In this document: positions 52,695 through 62,230 of the stretch, one piece after another | How positions within the stretch are numbered: position 1 is the stretch's first letter | Layout of the letters: each line of letters opens with the position of its first letter | Assembly: GCA_017504485.1 (NCBI GenBank) | Contig: JAFVRC010000015.1 | Location: forward strand, 1-64,000 | Length of the DNA stretch: 64,000 nucleotides | Reading direction: 5' to 3' | Source of the DNA: Alistipes sp. | GTDB lineage: Bacteria > Bacteroidota > Bacteroidia > Bacteroidales > Rikenellaceae | The notes under the pieces: generated by a model | What the model was told of the DNA's origin: nothing | The model's input: the letters and a program-made list of their open reading frames with translations, nothing else | The model's database searches: none | Position numbers and translations under genes: made by a program

Positions 52695-53753
52695 CTACCA
52701 CGTTCCGAGCTCGTAGATGATATGCTCGTCGTAGCGCTCGCCCTTGTGGAGTATGATGTTCTGGAACTGCGGGAAGTTCACCGCATCGACAAAGGCCTGG
52801 CACTCCATCGCGACACCTGCGTAGTTGCAATATGTGGAGCCCGACTTGGTCGTAGGGCAGCCTATCGAGAGTTTGTTGCCCGTGTAGAGCATCACGCCGC
52901 GCTGCGTGGTGAATAGGCGCAGACAGCGGTGCGACTTGTGGTCGCGCAGCTCGCCTACCTCTTGCAACTTGCCTGCGCGGTAGTTGTCGAGCGGATAATA
53001 GACACCATAGCCCCCCTTGGTGCGCATATTCTGAAACTCGGAGTCTATATCGTCGCCGAAGCGTCGCCACGCGGTGCGGAAGTCCTGCGGCGTGTTGAGG
53101 ATGTCGATGATGCGGCCCGTAGGAACGTGGTGCAGATTGAGCTCCTCGGCTGTCGAGCAGTTGAGGCGCAACTCGTGGTCGAGAATCGTGCCACTCGCCT
53201 CGCCCGAGAGGTTCCAATAGGCATGGTTGGTCATCATCAGAGGAGTGGTGCCATCGCTCTGGCCTATGAAGCGCAGATGCAGGCGGTTGTCGTCGTCGAA
53301 GGTGTAGTGCACCTCGACATCAACGGCATTCGGGTAGCCCTGGTCGCCATCCGGTGAGTGGAGCGAGAAGATGACAGACTCGCCCTCGATGCGTGAACCC
53401 CACGCGAGGTTGGCATAGCCTTTCGAGCCGCCGTGCAGGTGGTTGGGGGCGTTGTTGATTTCGAGGTTGTATGCCTTGCCCTCGACGGTCATACGCCCCT
53501 CGGTTATGCGGTTGGCAACGCGGCCTATGCACTTGCCGCAGGCGGCGTTGTCGCCAATGTAGCTCTCGCCGTCGCGGTAGCCGAGCAGCACATCGTCGAT
53601 ATGCCCCTCGCGATCGGCCGTGCGCACGGCGACCATTGCTGCGCCGATATTCGTTACATCAACGCTGCTGCCGAGGTTGTTGCAGAGCCTAAATCGCAGA
53701 ATCTCTTTGCCTTCGGGGGTATAGCCCCAATGCTCTTTCGTGATAGTTGCCAT
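52695..53753 (-). CDS. galM: Aldose 1-epimerase (mutarotase)
   Basis: 352 residues of the galactose mutarotase fold; it interconverts alpha and beta anomers of aldoses. Motifs seen: GRVANRI, HLHGGSKGYANLAW, TNHAYWNLSGE (catalytic His) and the C-terminal AMECQAFVDAVNFP with the catalytic Glu region. No signal peptide, so cytosolic. It sits downstream of the GntR regulator on the same strand, 32 bases apart, and is probably part of the sugar locus. Confidence 0.94.
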   Translation of the reverse strand: MATITKEHWGYTPEGKEILRFRLCNNLGSSVDVTNIGAAMVAVRTADREGHIDDVLLGYRDGESYIGDNAACGKCIGRVANRITEGRMTVEGKAYNLEINNAPNHLHGGSKGYANLAWGSRIEGESVIFSLHSPDGDQGYPNAVDVEVHYTFDDDNRLHLRFIGQSDGTTPLMMTNHAYWNLSGEASGTILDHELRLNCSTAEELNLHHVPTGRIIDILNTPQDFRTAWRRFGDDIDSEFQNMRTKGGYGVYYPLDNYRAGKLQEVGELRDHKSHRCLRLFTTQRGVMLYTGNKLSIGCPTTKSGSTYCNYAGVAMECQAFVDAVNFPQFQNIILHKGERYDEHIIYELGTW

Positions 53754-53785
53754 AGGTCGTATTTAATGGTGTTTGAGAGGCGTGC

Positions 53786-54823
53786 TTAGAATGTCGCGCG
53801 ACGGATTATGCGGCTGTCGCACTTGACCTTGCACAGGCGGTGCGACAAGATCATCTGTGCGGCCTTGGCTCCCATCTGCGTAAAGTCGGTAGAGAGGGTG
53901 GTGAGGCCGTTGAGAATAATCTCGCTGATGTAGGACTCATTGTAGGAGATGATGCCTATATCCTTGCCAACTTCGAGGTTGGCTGTGCGTGCGAGGCGTA
54001 TCATATCGACCAACTCGAGGCCCAGCTGACCGGTGATGACAAGGTAGACCTGACCTCGATGAATAATCTCGCTCGACACCTCGTTGTGATACTCGGCCGT
54101 AAGACCATACTCGCGACACAATCGCTCGACACTCTCGATAATAATGCTGCCATAGAGGCTGGTCGGTGGGGCTACAACGTGCAGACTGTCGTAGCACTTG
54201 AGTTCGTCGATACAGCCGCGCAGACACTCGTAGGAGTCGGTCGCCTGATCTTGATAGACCACGCCATAGTTGCCCTGCAACATTCGAGGCCAATGGTCGG
54301 CGATGATGAGTTTACGGTTAGGGATGCGCTTCAAGGCCTTCAGGGCACGGTGCTGAATGGAACTGTCCAGCGGGAAGTGCGGCGTGACGATATAGTAGTC
54401 GTAGTCGTCGAGCACCTTGTCGATAAACTCCTCGAAGAGGTCGATATTCTGGCTGTAGAGGTTGATGGTTATGTCGGCCGTATTGTTCATCTCGGCGACG
54501 AAAGCGTCGTAGAACACCTGCTTGTAGAGGCTCAACTTGTCGAGCAACATGAAGACTTTCATGCGTCGCTCGGGCGCCTTCTGCGAGACGAAGAAGCCCT
54601 TGCCCTGCATCGAGTCGATAAGTCCGCGGTCGCGCAGTATGGCATAGACTTTCTTGACGGTCTCCTTCGATATGTTCAACTCCTGCGACAGCTCGTTCAT
54701 CGAAGGGAGGCACTGTCCCGGTTTGTAGGTCTGTTCGTTGATGGCCGTCTCGACTTGGGCGAGCAGCTGCTTGTAGATAGGCACGCTGCGCTCGGTGTCG
54801 ATGTCGAAAATATATTGGTTCAT
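53786..54823 (-). CDS. GntR-family regulator with LacI-type sugar-sensing domain
   Basis: 345 residues. Residues 1-75 are a GntR winged helix (VPIYKQLLAQVETAINEQTY, PSMNELSQELNISKETVKKVY, GKGFFVS); the remainder is a periplasmic-binding-protein-like domain of LacI type, as in AraR. Such regulators usually repress sugar genes until the effector binds. It is transcribed divergently from the MFS-isomerase-kinase operon and probably binds the nested inverted repeats at 54870-54974. The effector is unknown. Confidence 0.93.
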   Translation of the reverse strand: MNQYIFDIDTERSVPIYKQLLAQVETAINEQTYKPGQCLPSMNELSQELNISKETVKKVYAILRDRGLIDSMQGKGFFVSQKAPERRMKVFMLLDKLSLYKQVFYDAFVAEMNNTADITINLYSQNIDLFEEFIDKVLDDYDYYIVTPHFPLDSSIQHRALKALKRIPNRKLIIADHWPRMLQGNYGVVYQDQATDSYECLRGCIDELKCYDSLHVVAPPTSLYGSIIIESVERLCREYGLTAEYHNEVSSEIIHRGQVYLVITGQLGLELVDMIRLARTANLEVGKDIGIISYNESYISEIILNGLTTLSTDFTQMGAKAAQMILSHRLCKVKCDSRIIRRATF

Positions 54824-54869
54824 GACTAAAAAAGTTTGTATTATAATGCGGAATTATGAAATTTATTTT

Positions 54870-54974
54870 GTATATTTGCACCACACTGCACAACACTGTG
54901 AGCTTAAAAGTGCAGTTTCAACTTGTGTAAAGTGTGGTGCGATAATGTTACGCTGTGTTGTGTCGCAAATATAC
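54870..54974. promoter_or_regulatory. Facing promoters with nested mirror-image operators
   Basis: A -7 box TATATTTG reads rightward at 54871-54878 and another leftward at 54973-54966, so the two predicted transcripts overlap. GTATATTTGC (54870-54879) and GCAAATATAC (54965-54974) are perfect inverted copies. Inside them GCACCACACT (54878-54887) mirrors AGTGTGGTGC (54931-54940), and CACAACAC (54889-54896) mirrors GTGTTGTG (54955-54962). The GntR protein is the obvious candidate binder. Confidence 0.7.
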
Positions 54975-55107
54975 GAAAAAGTTTGTAAAGCGCGAACTTT
55001 TTGCACGAGAATGTGGCAAATGTGGGTTTTTTACTGTTGTATTGAAGGTGGAGCATAGGTGCGAAGAGACCAAGTAAAACATATATAATCTAACTTAAAA
55101 GACAGAG

Positions 55108-56385
55108 ATGGAAACTACTGTTACAAAGAAGAAATTCCTCCCTTCGAAGTGGGAGGTGACGGCCCTGATTTGGATTGCATACTTCCTGAATCAGGCGGAT
55201 CGTCAGGTGTTCAATGTGGTGTTGCCGCAGATTCGCGACGGTCTCGGACTTACCGATAGCGATATGGGACTTATTGCGACGGCCTTCAACCTCTTCTATG
55301 CGGTGCTCGTGCCGCTCGGAGGTATCATCGGCGACCGTTATAGCCGCAAATGGATTTTGACGCTCTGTATCCTCTTCTGGAGCGTTGCCACGATGTTTAC
55401 GGGTTGGGCAACGGGCCTCATCTCGCTCATCATCCTGCGCTCGGTGGCTACGGGTGGCGGCGAGGCGCTCTTCGGCCCTAACTACAACGCCCTGCTCTCG
55501 GAGTACCACACTAAGACGCGCTCGACGGCAATGTCTATCGTGCAGACAGCCTACTATATCGGCATTATCGCCAGCGGCTTCCTCGCCGGTAAGATTGCCG
55601 ATGAGATGGGTTGGCAGTATGCGTTCATCATCTTCGGTGCTATCGGTGTTTTACATGCATTTATCATGATGTGGCGTCTCAGGGATAAGCGTGATGTGAA
55701 GGCCGAGCGTGCCGCAAAGGGCAAGTCGAACCTTATTCGCGACTTGGTGGATGGCTTTACGATTATCTTCCGCACGCCGACGGCTGCAACCGTTACAATC
55801 GGCTTCGCGGGCCTTATCTTCGTGCTGACGGGCTATCTGACGTGGATGCCTACCTACTTGCAGGAGGCTCCGTTCAACATGTCGTCAGGCGATGCAGGGT
55901 TCCACTCGATGTTCTACACGCACTTCGCCGCATTCTTTGGCGTGCTGCTGGCGGGTAAGCTCTCGGACTATGTGGGCGGCCTCGGCAAGCCTGCACTGCG
56001 CACCGCAATGCAGGGCCTCGGTCTGTTGGTTGCCGCACCTTGCCTCTACTATATGGGTCACTCGACATCGCTGGTGGTTGTCTTTGGCGCGTTGGCTATC
56101 TTCGGCTTTGCGCGTGCATTCTTCGATGCAAATACCTATGTGGTGCTCTACGACGTTATCCCATCGAAGTTCCACTCGTCGGCCTCGGGCGTGATGATTA
56201 TGATTGGCTTCGGTACGGGTGCCTTGGCACCATACATCCTCGGCCTTATCAAGGAGGCTTCGGGCTTGTCGCTCGGCTTCACTATTCTGGCCGCAATATG
56301 GGTTGTATGTGGTCTGATTATGATTCTTGGAGGCAACCATTTCTATAAACGTGACATCTTAAAACTTCAACAAAATGAAAAATAG
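55108..56385 (+). CDS. MFS sugar/organic anion transporter
   Basis: 425 residues with about twelve membrane spans and a central loop. Signatures of the anion:cation symporter branch (which carries hexuronates and sialic acid) are NQADRQVFNVVLPQI near the start and GDRYSRKWI between helices 2 and 3. It imports the substrate of the locus. No sugar can be named from sequence alone. Its last codons overlap the isomerase gene by 11 bases. Confidence 0.9.
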   Translation: METTVTKKKFLPSKWEVTALIWIAYFLNQADRQVFNVVLPQIRDGLGLTDSDMGLIATAFNLFYAVLVPLGGIIGDRYSRKWILTLCILFWSVATMFTGWATGLISLIILRSVATGGGEALFGPNYNALLSEYHTKTRSTAMSIVQTAYYIGIIASGFLAGKIADEMGWQYAFIIFGAIGVLHAFIMMWRLRDKRDVKAERAAKGKSNLIRDLVDGFTIIFRTPTAATVTIGFAGLIFVLTGYLTWMPTYLQEAPFNMSSGDAGFHSMFYTHFAAFFGVLLAGKLSDYVGGLGKPALRTAMQGLGLLVAAPCLYYMGHSTSLVVVFGALAIFGFARAFFDANTYVVLYDVIPSKFHSSASGVMIMIGFGTGALAPYILGLIKEASGLSLGFTILAAIWVVCGLIMILGGNHFYKRDILKLQQNEK

Positions 56386-57820
56386 TGAAAAGACAAGAAG
56401 GGCGAAGGCTGGCTTGCTGCTCATCGCTTCGCCTCGTTTCAAGGATCTCGGCGTAGGTTGCGAGCACGGCACCTATGGCGAGCGTAAGGAGATTGCAATT
56501 AAGGATATTCAGGAGCGTCTTTCGTTCCTCGACCTCTCGTTCCCTGGTATCGTCTATACCCGTGAGGATGCCGAGAAGGCGATGTCGCTCTTCTACAACG
56601 AGAAGGTCGATTTCGTCATCGCCGAGTTCCTCTCGTGGTCCGAGGATTTCGCATGGATTCGCTTCCTGCGCGATATGCCGGAGATTCCGATGATATTCGC
56701 CAACGTGGCCAAGGAGAAGATGGCCTTCTACGACACGCTCGAGGAGGATGACTTTATTGAATACCTCTGCTCGGGTACGCTTGTGGGCTCGCTCGAGGCC
56801 AGTGGCTCGGTGCAGCGTGTGCCACGCAAGAATGTGAAGGTAGTGATGGGTTCGCGCGACGAGGTGAACGAGCAGATTAAGAAGTTTGCAGCTGCCGCTC
56901 GCGTGCGTGCTATCATGCGACAATCGACGCTCGGTCTGTTGGCCGCCTACAACGAGGCTATGTGGTCCACATATATGGATCCGTATGATATGTTCACGAA
57001 ACTCGGCCTCGAGATTCGCTTCCTCGCATACTCGGACTACGGCAATGCCATCGAGGCTATTCCGGCCGAGGAACTCAAGGGCTACTGCGACGAGCTGACG
57101 ACGCGCTACAAGATGATGGACGACGTGGCTTACGACAAGTTCGAGGCCTCGGTAGCCGCATCTATCGGCTTGAAGGATATGGCCAAGGAGTGGGATGTCG
57201 ATGTTATGGTATTCAATGATATTGATACGGCGATGTTCCGCCTCGTAGGTCTGCGTGCCGGCTTCTATCACCCTTGGTTCAACGAGAACAGCTCGGTGCT
57301 CGTGCCAGAGGCCGATATGGGAGCAGGTGTTATGACCTATATATTGAAGCTCCTCTCGGGTAAGCACGTCAACTTTATCGAGCCATTCCACATCGAGAAT
57401 GAGTTCGGCACCTTCGCCGGAGGTCACGCCGGTCCGAATGACCACAACGACCCTGCATGGGAGCAAAACGTGGTTATCGCTCGCGACGTGCGCTTTGCGA
57501 AGAGCAAGTGGAAGCATGCAGGTGCTCCGTTTGCTTGGTACCGCATCTCGCCGGGTATGAAGACCATGGCGCAGCTCGTCGAGTGCGACGGCCGCTACAA
57601 GATGGTCTGCACGATGGTCGAGTCGCTACCGGGCGAGCATATCCTTGCTACCTATTCGCACACCATCTTCCGCCCTGTGGTACCTGTGAAGCACCTCTTC
57701 GAGGAGATTTTGAAGGTGGGCACAACGCAGCACTTCGCCGTGGTTGATGGCGACTACCGCGCCGAACTTGCACTCTTGTGCGAAATGATGGGCATCGAGT
57801 ATCACGAGATTATGGAGTAA
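56375..57820 (+). CDS. L-arabinose/L-fucose isomerase-family ketol isomerase
   Basis: 481 residues of the AraA/FucI fold. The metal and catalytic residues of the family can be placed: Glu in VPEADMGAG, Glu in NFIEPF, His in GGHAG and His in GTTQHFAVVDGDY. AraA is about 500 residues and shows a different N-terminus, so this is a separate branch and its sugar is unknown. It should interconvert an aldose and a ketose in the cytosol. Overlaps the transporter gene by 11 bases. Confidence 0.85.
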   Translation: MKNSEKTRRAKAGLLLIASPRFKDLGVGCEHGTYGERKEIAIKDIQERLSFLDLSFPGIVYTREDAEKAMSLFYNEKVDFVIAEFLSWSEDFAWIRFLRDMPEIPMIFANVAKEKMAFYDTLEEDDFIEYLCSGTLVGSLEASGSVQRVPRKNVKVVMGSRDEVNEQIKKFAAAARVRAIMRQSTLGLLAAYNEAMWSTYMDPYDMFTKLGLEIRFLAYSDYGNAIEAIPAEELKGYCDELTTRYKMMDDVAYDKFEASVAASIGLKDMAKEWDVDVMVFNDIDTAMFRLVGLRAGFYHPWFNENSSVLVPEADMGAGVMTYILKLLSGKHVNFIEPFHIENEFGTFAGGHAGPNDHNDPAWEQNVVIARDVRFAKSKWKHAGAPFAWYRISPGMKTMAQLVECDGRYKMVCTMVESLPGEHILATYSHTIFRPVVPVKHLFEEILKVGTTQHFAVVDGDYRAELALLCEMMGIEYHEIME

Positions 57821-57866
57821 TAAGAGAGATAACCCAAAGTATAACATTAAAATCAAAAAAAGAGTT

Positions 57867-59726
57867 ATGAGTTTTATGTATAACCCGTACCCGTTTGACG
57901 ACCCACGCGCCGTCAATCGTCCGGTACTCAACGCAACAACAAAGGCGGCCGTAACGGTCGGAACCCTCAAAGCAGCTGTGCGCCTCGCCACCGAGTTGGC
58001 TGCGCAGTTGGCTGCCGAGCCGCAGAAGAACATCGTTCTCGGTTGGGAAGGCTACACGACTGCCGATTTCTCGAAGCTGTTGAACCTCTTGACGCAGCAG
58101 CTCCGCCTGCGCGGTGTGGAGACCGAGCATTACGACTTCGCACAGGTCCTCAAGAGCGAGGAGGAGATCAATGCGATGATTGACCCGCAGCTCGAGTGGG
58201 ATAAGAAGAAGGACCCTACGTTGCTCTATGGTCGCATCTACCACGGTGGCTACAAGGGCGTACTCGACGCTGCGAAACTCGAGGGTTTCAAGGCGCAGGT
58301 TGCCGCGTGGAAGGCTCCGGCCGAGAAGGGTAAGGTAGTTGTCGTATATGGCGCAGGTGTTCTTGTTGAGGAGCTCCGCTCGCTCTACGACTCGAAGTTC
58401 TACTTCGACGTTACGCCGAAGGAGTCTATCCTGCGTATCCGCCGCGGCGCATACATCAACCTCGGTCAGTCGAAGCCGCAGCCTACGAACCAGATTATCC
58501 GCCGCTGCTACTACTTCGACTTCGAGATGGCCGTTACGTTGCGTGGTCAGCTCCTCTCGAAGCGCGAGATTGATTGGTATGTAGGTAACGACAACCTCGA
58601 CGCTATGCAGCTCATGCCTGTTGAGGCTCTGAACGACATCCTCGAGACGATGGTTAAGTACCCATTCCGTTGTAAGCCTGTATATTTGGAGGGCGTATGG
58701 GGCGGTTCGTATGTGAAGAACCTGCGTAAGCTTCCGAAGGAGATGCGTAACTGCGCTTGGGTGTTCGACCTTATCCCTATGGAGGTAAGTATCGTTATTG
58801 AGGCCGATGGCGAGAAGCTCGAGTTCCCATTCAACTCGTTCGTGCAGCACGATGGCGTAGCTATGTGCGGTGCCGAGTCGGTTAAGAAGTTCGGTCTTTA
58901 CTTCCCTGTACGTTTCAACTACGACGATACATATCATTCGACAGGTAACATGTCCATCCAGTGCCACTCGGGTGCCGAGTACAACAAGGAGAACTTCGAC
59001 GAGCTCGGCCGCCAGGACGAGAGCTACTACGTTGTGGTTACGGGCCACGGTGCCAAGACCTTCATCGGCTTCAACGATGATGCCGACAAGGAGCAGTTCA
59101 TTAAGGATATCAAGCTCGCCGACACGGAGTACAAGGAGGTTGATTATATGAAGTATGTGAATTACGAGGAGTCAAAGCCGGGCTTGCAGGTTATGCTCCC
59201 TGCAGGAACGATTCACTCGTCGGGCCGCAACCAGGTTATCCTCGAGATTGGTAGCTTGACCATTGGTTCGTACACCTATAAGCTCTACGACTATCTGCGT
59301 CCGGACCTCGATGGCAAGCCACGTCCAATCCACACATGGCATGGTGAGCGCGTGCTCGACTTCAGCCGTCGCACGAGCGCAATCCATGGCACTATCGTTC
59401 ACGAGCCACGCCTCGTGCGCAAGGGTGACAAGTGGGCCGAGTATATCGTAGGTGAGTGCGAGGAGCTCTACTTCTCGCTGCGCCGCTTGGAGTTCGAGAC
59501 GACTATCGAGGATAACACCAACGGCAAGTTCGTGGTGCTCACGCTCGTTGATGGCGACAAGATTCGCATCCGCTCGAAGGCCAATCCGGAGTACTACTTC
59601 GATGCCGAGTTTATGGATATGACGGTCGTACCGGCTGCTATGGGCGACTTCGTTATCGAGAACCTCGGTGCAGAGCCTATCTGTGTTCACAAGACTACCC
59701 TCAAGGAGGGCTTCGAGAATGAATAA
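57867..59726 (+). CDS. Class I mannose-6-phosphate isomerase-like protein with N-terminal extension
   Basis: 619 residues; ordinary class I enzymes are 300-430. The C-terminal half is the cupin-type isomerase: MSIQCHSGAEYNKENF (zinc ligands), GRQDESYYVV, and LPAGTIHSSGRNQVIL. The first ~230 residues form a nucleotide- or phosphosugar-binding-like domain (NIVLGWEGYTTADFSKLLN, GKVVVVYGAGVLVEEL, RIRRGAYINLG) with no recognised role. It probably isomerises the phosphorylated product of the locus. Eight-base overlap with the ROK kinase gene. Confidence 0.85.
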   Translation: MSFMYNPYPFDDPRAVNRPVLNATTKAAVTVGTLKAAVRLATELAAQLAAEPQKNIVLGWEGYTTADFSKLLNLLTQQLRLRGVETEHYDFAQVLKSEEEINAMIDPQLEWDKKKDPTLLYGRIYHGGYKGVLDAAKLEGFKAQVAAWKAPAEKGKVVVVYGAGVLVEELRSLYDSKFYFDVTPKESILRIRRGAYINLGQSKPQPTNQIIRRCYYFDFEMAVTLRGQLLSKREIDWYVGNDNLDAMQLMPVEALNDILETMVKYPFRCKPVYLEGVWGGSYVKNLRKLPKEMRNCAWVFDLIPMEVSIVIEADGEKLEFPFNSFVQHDGVAMCGAESVKKFGLYFPVRFNYDDTYHSTGNMSIQCHSGAEYNKENFDELGRQDESYYVVVTGHGAKTFIGFNDDADKEQFIKDIKLADTEYKEVDYMKYVNYEESKPGLQVMLPAGTIHSSGRNQVILEIGSLTIGSYTYKLYDYLRPDLDGKPRPIHTWHGERVLDFSRRTSAIHGTIVHEPRLVRKGDKWAEYIVGECEELYFSLRRLEFETTIEDNTNGKFVVLTLVDGDKIRIRSKANPEYYFDAEFMDMTVVPAAMGDFVIENLGAEPICVHKTTLKEGFENE

Positions 59727-60630
59727 CAAGGGCTTTCTCCTGCTGGATGTAGGTGGCACATTCGTTAAATCGGTGGTAGCAACTTTCGAAGGGGAGTTGC
59801 TACCTAACACCGAGACTTCGGTGCCGATTAACTCGGATGGCACTCGAGAGGAGATAGAGCAGTCGTTTGCGACGGTCGTAGCCAACGGTAAGACCATAGC
59901 CGAGTATAACGGCTATGTGTTGGCCGGTGTGGGTGTTGCCTTCCCTGGCCCGTTTGACTACAATACGGGTGTGTCGTATATGACGCACAAGTTTGCGGCC
60001 TTGGAGAAAGTGTCGGTCAAGGAGTTGTTCCATGGCTTTCCGGAGATTGGTGCCGATATGCCGGTTGTCTTTATGCACGACGTTACGGCGGCAGTGCTCG
60101 GCGAGATGCGCTTCGGCGCGGCGCAGGGCTACAAGAATATCGCCGTGGTGACACTTGGCACGGGACTTGGTTTCTCGCATACGGTGGATGGCGAGATTCA
60201 GTACTCGCCGCTTGGTTCACCTGCAGTGCCAATCTATAATCGCCCGTATCGCGATGGTGTCTTGGAGGACTACGCCTCGAAGCGTGGTTTTTTGCGCTCC
60301 TATGCCGAGGTGCGTGGTGAGGAGAACCCTGCAAACCTTACGGTGGCAATGATTGGAGGTATGTGCGGCGAGGGTGATGAGAAGGCCCTTGCGTCGTTCC
60401 GCAATGTGGGTAATATTCTGGCCGAGGAGCTTAAACCGCTACTCGAGGAGTATAATATCGAGTGTCTGCTCTTCGGAGGTCAAATCTCGCGCTCGTTTGC
60501 CTATTTCGAGCCGGCCATTGCATACCTCAAGGAGGAGCTTCCACAACTGAAGCATATATCGCCTATGCAGAACCTTTCGACAGCCGCTCCGCTAGGTCTG
60601 TTGAGCCGTCTGCGCGAGCAGCTGACATAG
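59719..60630 (+). CDS. ROK-family sugar kinase
   Basis: 303 residues; ATG at 59719 overlaps the upstream stop. ROK features: FLLLDVGGTFVKSVVATF phosphate loop, GVGVAFPGPFDYNTG, the VVFMHDVTAAVLGE catalytic Asp region, and VVTLGTGLGFSHTVDG. The CXCGXXGCXE zinc motif of many ROK proteins is not present. It should phosphorylate the sugar made by the isomerase, using ATP. Last gene of the operon. Confidence 0.9.
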   Translation: MNNKGFLLLDVGGTFVKSVVATFEGELLPNTETSVPINSDGTREEIEQSFATVVANGKTIAEYNGYVLAGVGVAFPGPFDYNTGVSYMTHKFAALEKVSVKELFHGFPEIGADMPVVFMHDVTAAVLGEMRFGAAQGYKNIAVVTLGTGLGFSHTVDGEIQYSPLGSPAVPIYNRPYRDGVLEDYASKRGFLRSYAEVRGEENPANLTVAMIGGMCGEGDEKALASFRNVGNILAEELKPLLEEYNIECLLFGGQISRSFAYFEPAIAYLKEELPQLKHISPMQNLSTAAPLGLLSRLREQLT

Positions 60631-60647
60631 AGCCATACTCATACAAC

Positions 60648-60680
60648 GAGAGGCCTGTCCGATGAATCGGCAGGCCTCTC
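60648..60680. terminator. Bidirectional terminator between the ROK kinase and glutamine synthetase genes
   Basis: GAGAGGCCTG (60648-60657) with CAGGCCTCTC (60671-60680), with CCG/CGG extending the stem around a short loop. Confidence 0.85.
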
Positions 60681-60700
60681 GTCGTGTTGTGCTGCGGGCA

Positions 60701-62203
60701 TTATCCGCAGTGGAAGTAGCGATGCACAAGGGCGAGCATCTGCTCGCGGTTGTCGCCAATATCGCTACGCAATGTGCGGTCGTCGTAGGAGCTGAGACGT
60801 TTGATTATGCCGTCAATCATCGCAGGGCTGAATACGTTGTACTGCTCGAAAACAGCACGCTGGCTTGCCAAACAGTCGGCCGAGGCAGCGCAACTGTCAG
60901 GCAGCTGTCGCAGAGCATTCAGACGGTCGGCATTCTCCTTCTGGTGGATATTGACATTAACATAGGTGCGCTCGGCAACCTCCAAGGCATCCTCCATCTC
61001 GAAACCGTGACGGCACGCTACGGCAAGGCCTGCAATGAGCTGATAGATGTCGGCCGAGCCATCCGGCGAGCGCATCTCGACGGTCTGCTTCTGCGTGGTG
61101 TCGTAGTGACTCTCTGCTTCGAGAGGGTTGGCCTTGCGGCACATATCGCTCTTGGCAGCCCAGCCCAGAGGTACTCGCACGAGCACCGAGCGGTTGCGGT
61201 CGCCCCAGCAGATGTTGGTGGGAGCCTCCTGGTGTGGCACCAGGCGGAAGTAGGATGTAGGGTTTGTATTGCCGAAGGCGGTAATCGAAGGGGCAAGCTC
61301 CATCATTCCGGCAATGGCACGGCGAGCTGTTGTCGAGAGGGTGTTGCCGTCGAGCATCTGGTTGACACCATCCTTGACAACACGCATGTGAATGTGGAGA
61401 CCGGAGCCGGCCTTGCCGGCCGTAATCTTCGGTGCGAAGGTTACGTCGTAGCCGTAGCGGTAGGCGAGGTTGCGGATTATCCACTTGGCGATAACGAGCT
61501 GGTCAGCCGCCAGCTCTGCGGCAACGGGTAGGAACTCTATCTCGTTCTGCTCGTAGATATTGCCGTCGAGCGTGAAGTTGCCAACCTCGGAGTGGCCATA
61601 CTTTATGTTGCCACTCGCCTGCGCGATGTAGGACATACACTGCGTGCGGAACTCGTTGAACTTGGCATAGGGTGCCGACTCGTGATAGCCCTTCTGGTCG
61701 GTCGCAGGGAAGAGCCCCTCGTCGGGCGCAATGACATAGTACTCCAACTCGCCCATCGCCTGAAAATCCATGCCCGTAACCTCGTGGAAGGCACGACAGG
61801 CCTTCTTCAGCGTATTCTCGGGCGAACTTTCGAGAGGTTCGCCATCCTTGTTGAAGAAGGTGCAGAGCATCGAGAGTGTCGGCAATTCGGCAAATGGGTC
61901 GAGGAAGGCCGTCGAGAAGCGTGGTAGAACGTAGAGGTCGCTGCTCCCCGCCTCGATGAATGGGAAGAGACTCGAGCCATCGACACGCTCGCCACAGCTG
62001 AGAATCTCATCGAGATAGGCCTCGTTGTTGATTACGAAATTTAATGTTTTGAGACGGCCGTCACCTGCCGGATACATAAAATTGACCATTTCGACACCGC
62101 ACTCCTTGATGTAACGCACGATGTCGGCCTTGGTAAATTCACGACTCGGCTTCTTGAGATAGGCCACCACCCGATTAGGGCATAACTCCAACTTCTTGTT
62201 CAT
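60701..62203 (-). CDS. glnA: Glutamine synthetase (GSI-like)
   Basis: Makes glutamine from glutamate, ammonia and ATP. 500 residues; the GS beta-grasp domain covers about 20-110 and the catalytic domain the rest. Metal and substrate motifs: MGELEYYV, GHSEVGNFTLDGN (the GxxE loop), GSGLHIHM, SYFRLVPHQEAPTNICWG and NRSVLVRVP, and EMRSPDGSADIY. An adenylylation-type NLY site was not seen. It precedes the nuclease gene on the same strand with 27 bases between, although functional linkage is not implied. A divergent GS family member cannot be excluded. Confidence 0.9.
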   Translation of the reverse strand: MNKKLELCPNRVVAYLKKPSREFTKADIVRYIKECGVEMVNFMYPAGDGRLKTLNFVINNEAYLDEILSCGERVDGSSLFPFIEAGSSDLYVLPRFSTAFLDPFAELPTLSMLCTFFNKDGEPLESSPENTLKKACRAFHEVTGMDFQAMGELEYYVIAPDEGLFPATDQKGYHESAPYAKFNEFRTQCMSYIAQASGNIKYGHSEVGNFTLDGNIYEQNEIEFLPVAAELAADQLVIAKWIIRNLAYRYGYDVTFAPKITAGKAGSGLHIHMRVVKDGVNQMLDGNTLSTTARRAIAGMMELAPSITAFGNTNPTSYFRLVPHQEAPTNICWGDRNRSVLVRVPLGWAAKSDMCRKANPLEAESHYDTTQKQTVEMRSPDGSADIYQLIAGLAVACRHGFEMEDALEVAERTYVNVNIHQKENADRLNALRQLPDSCAASADCLASQRAVFEQYNVFSPAMIDGIIKRLSSYDDRTLRSDIGDNREQMLALVHRYFHCG

Positions 62204-62230
62204 ATTGCTTTGCTTGGTTTTCGTGTGATA

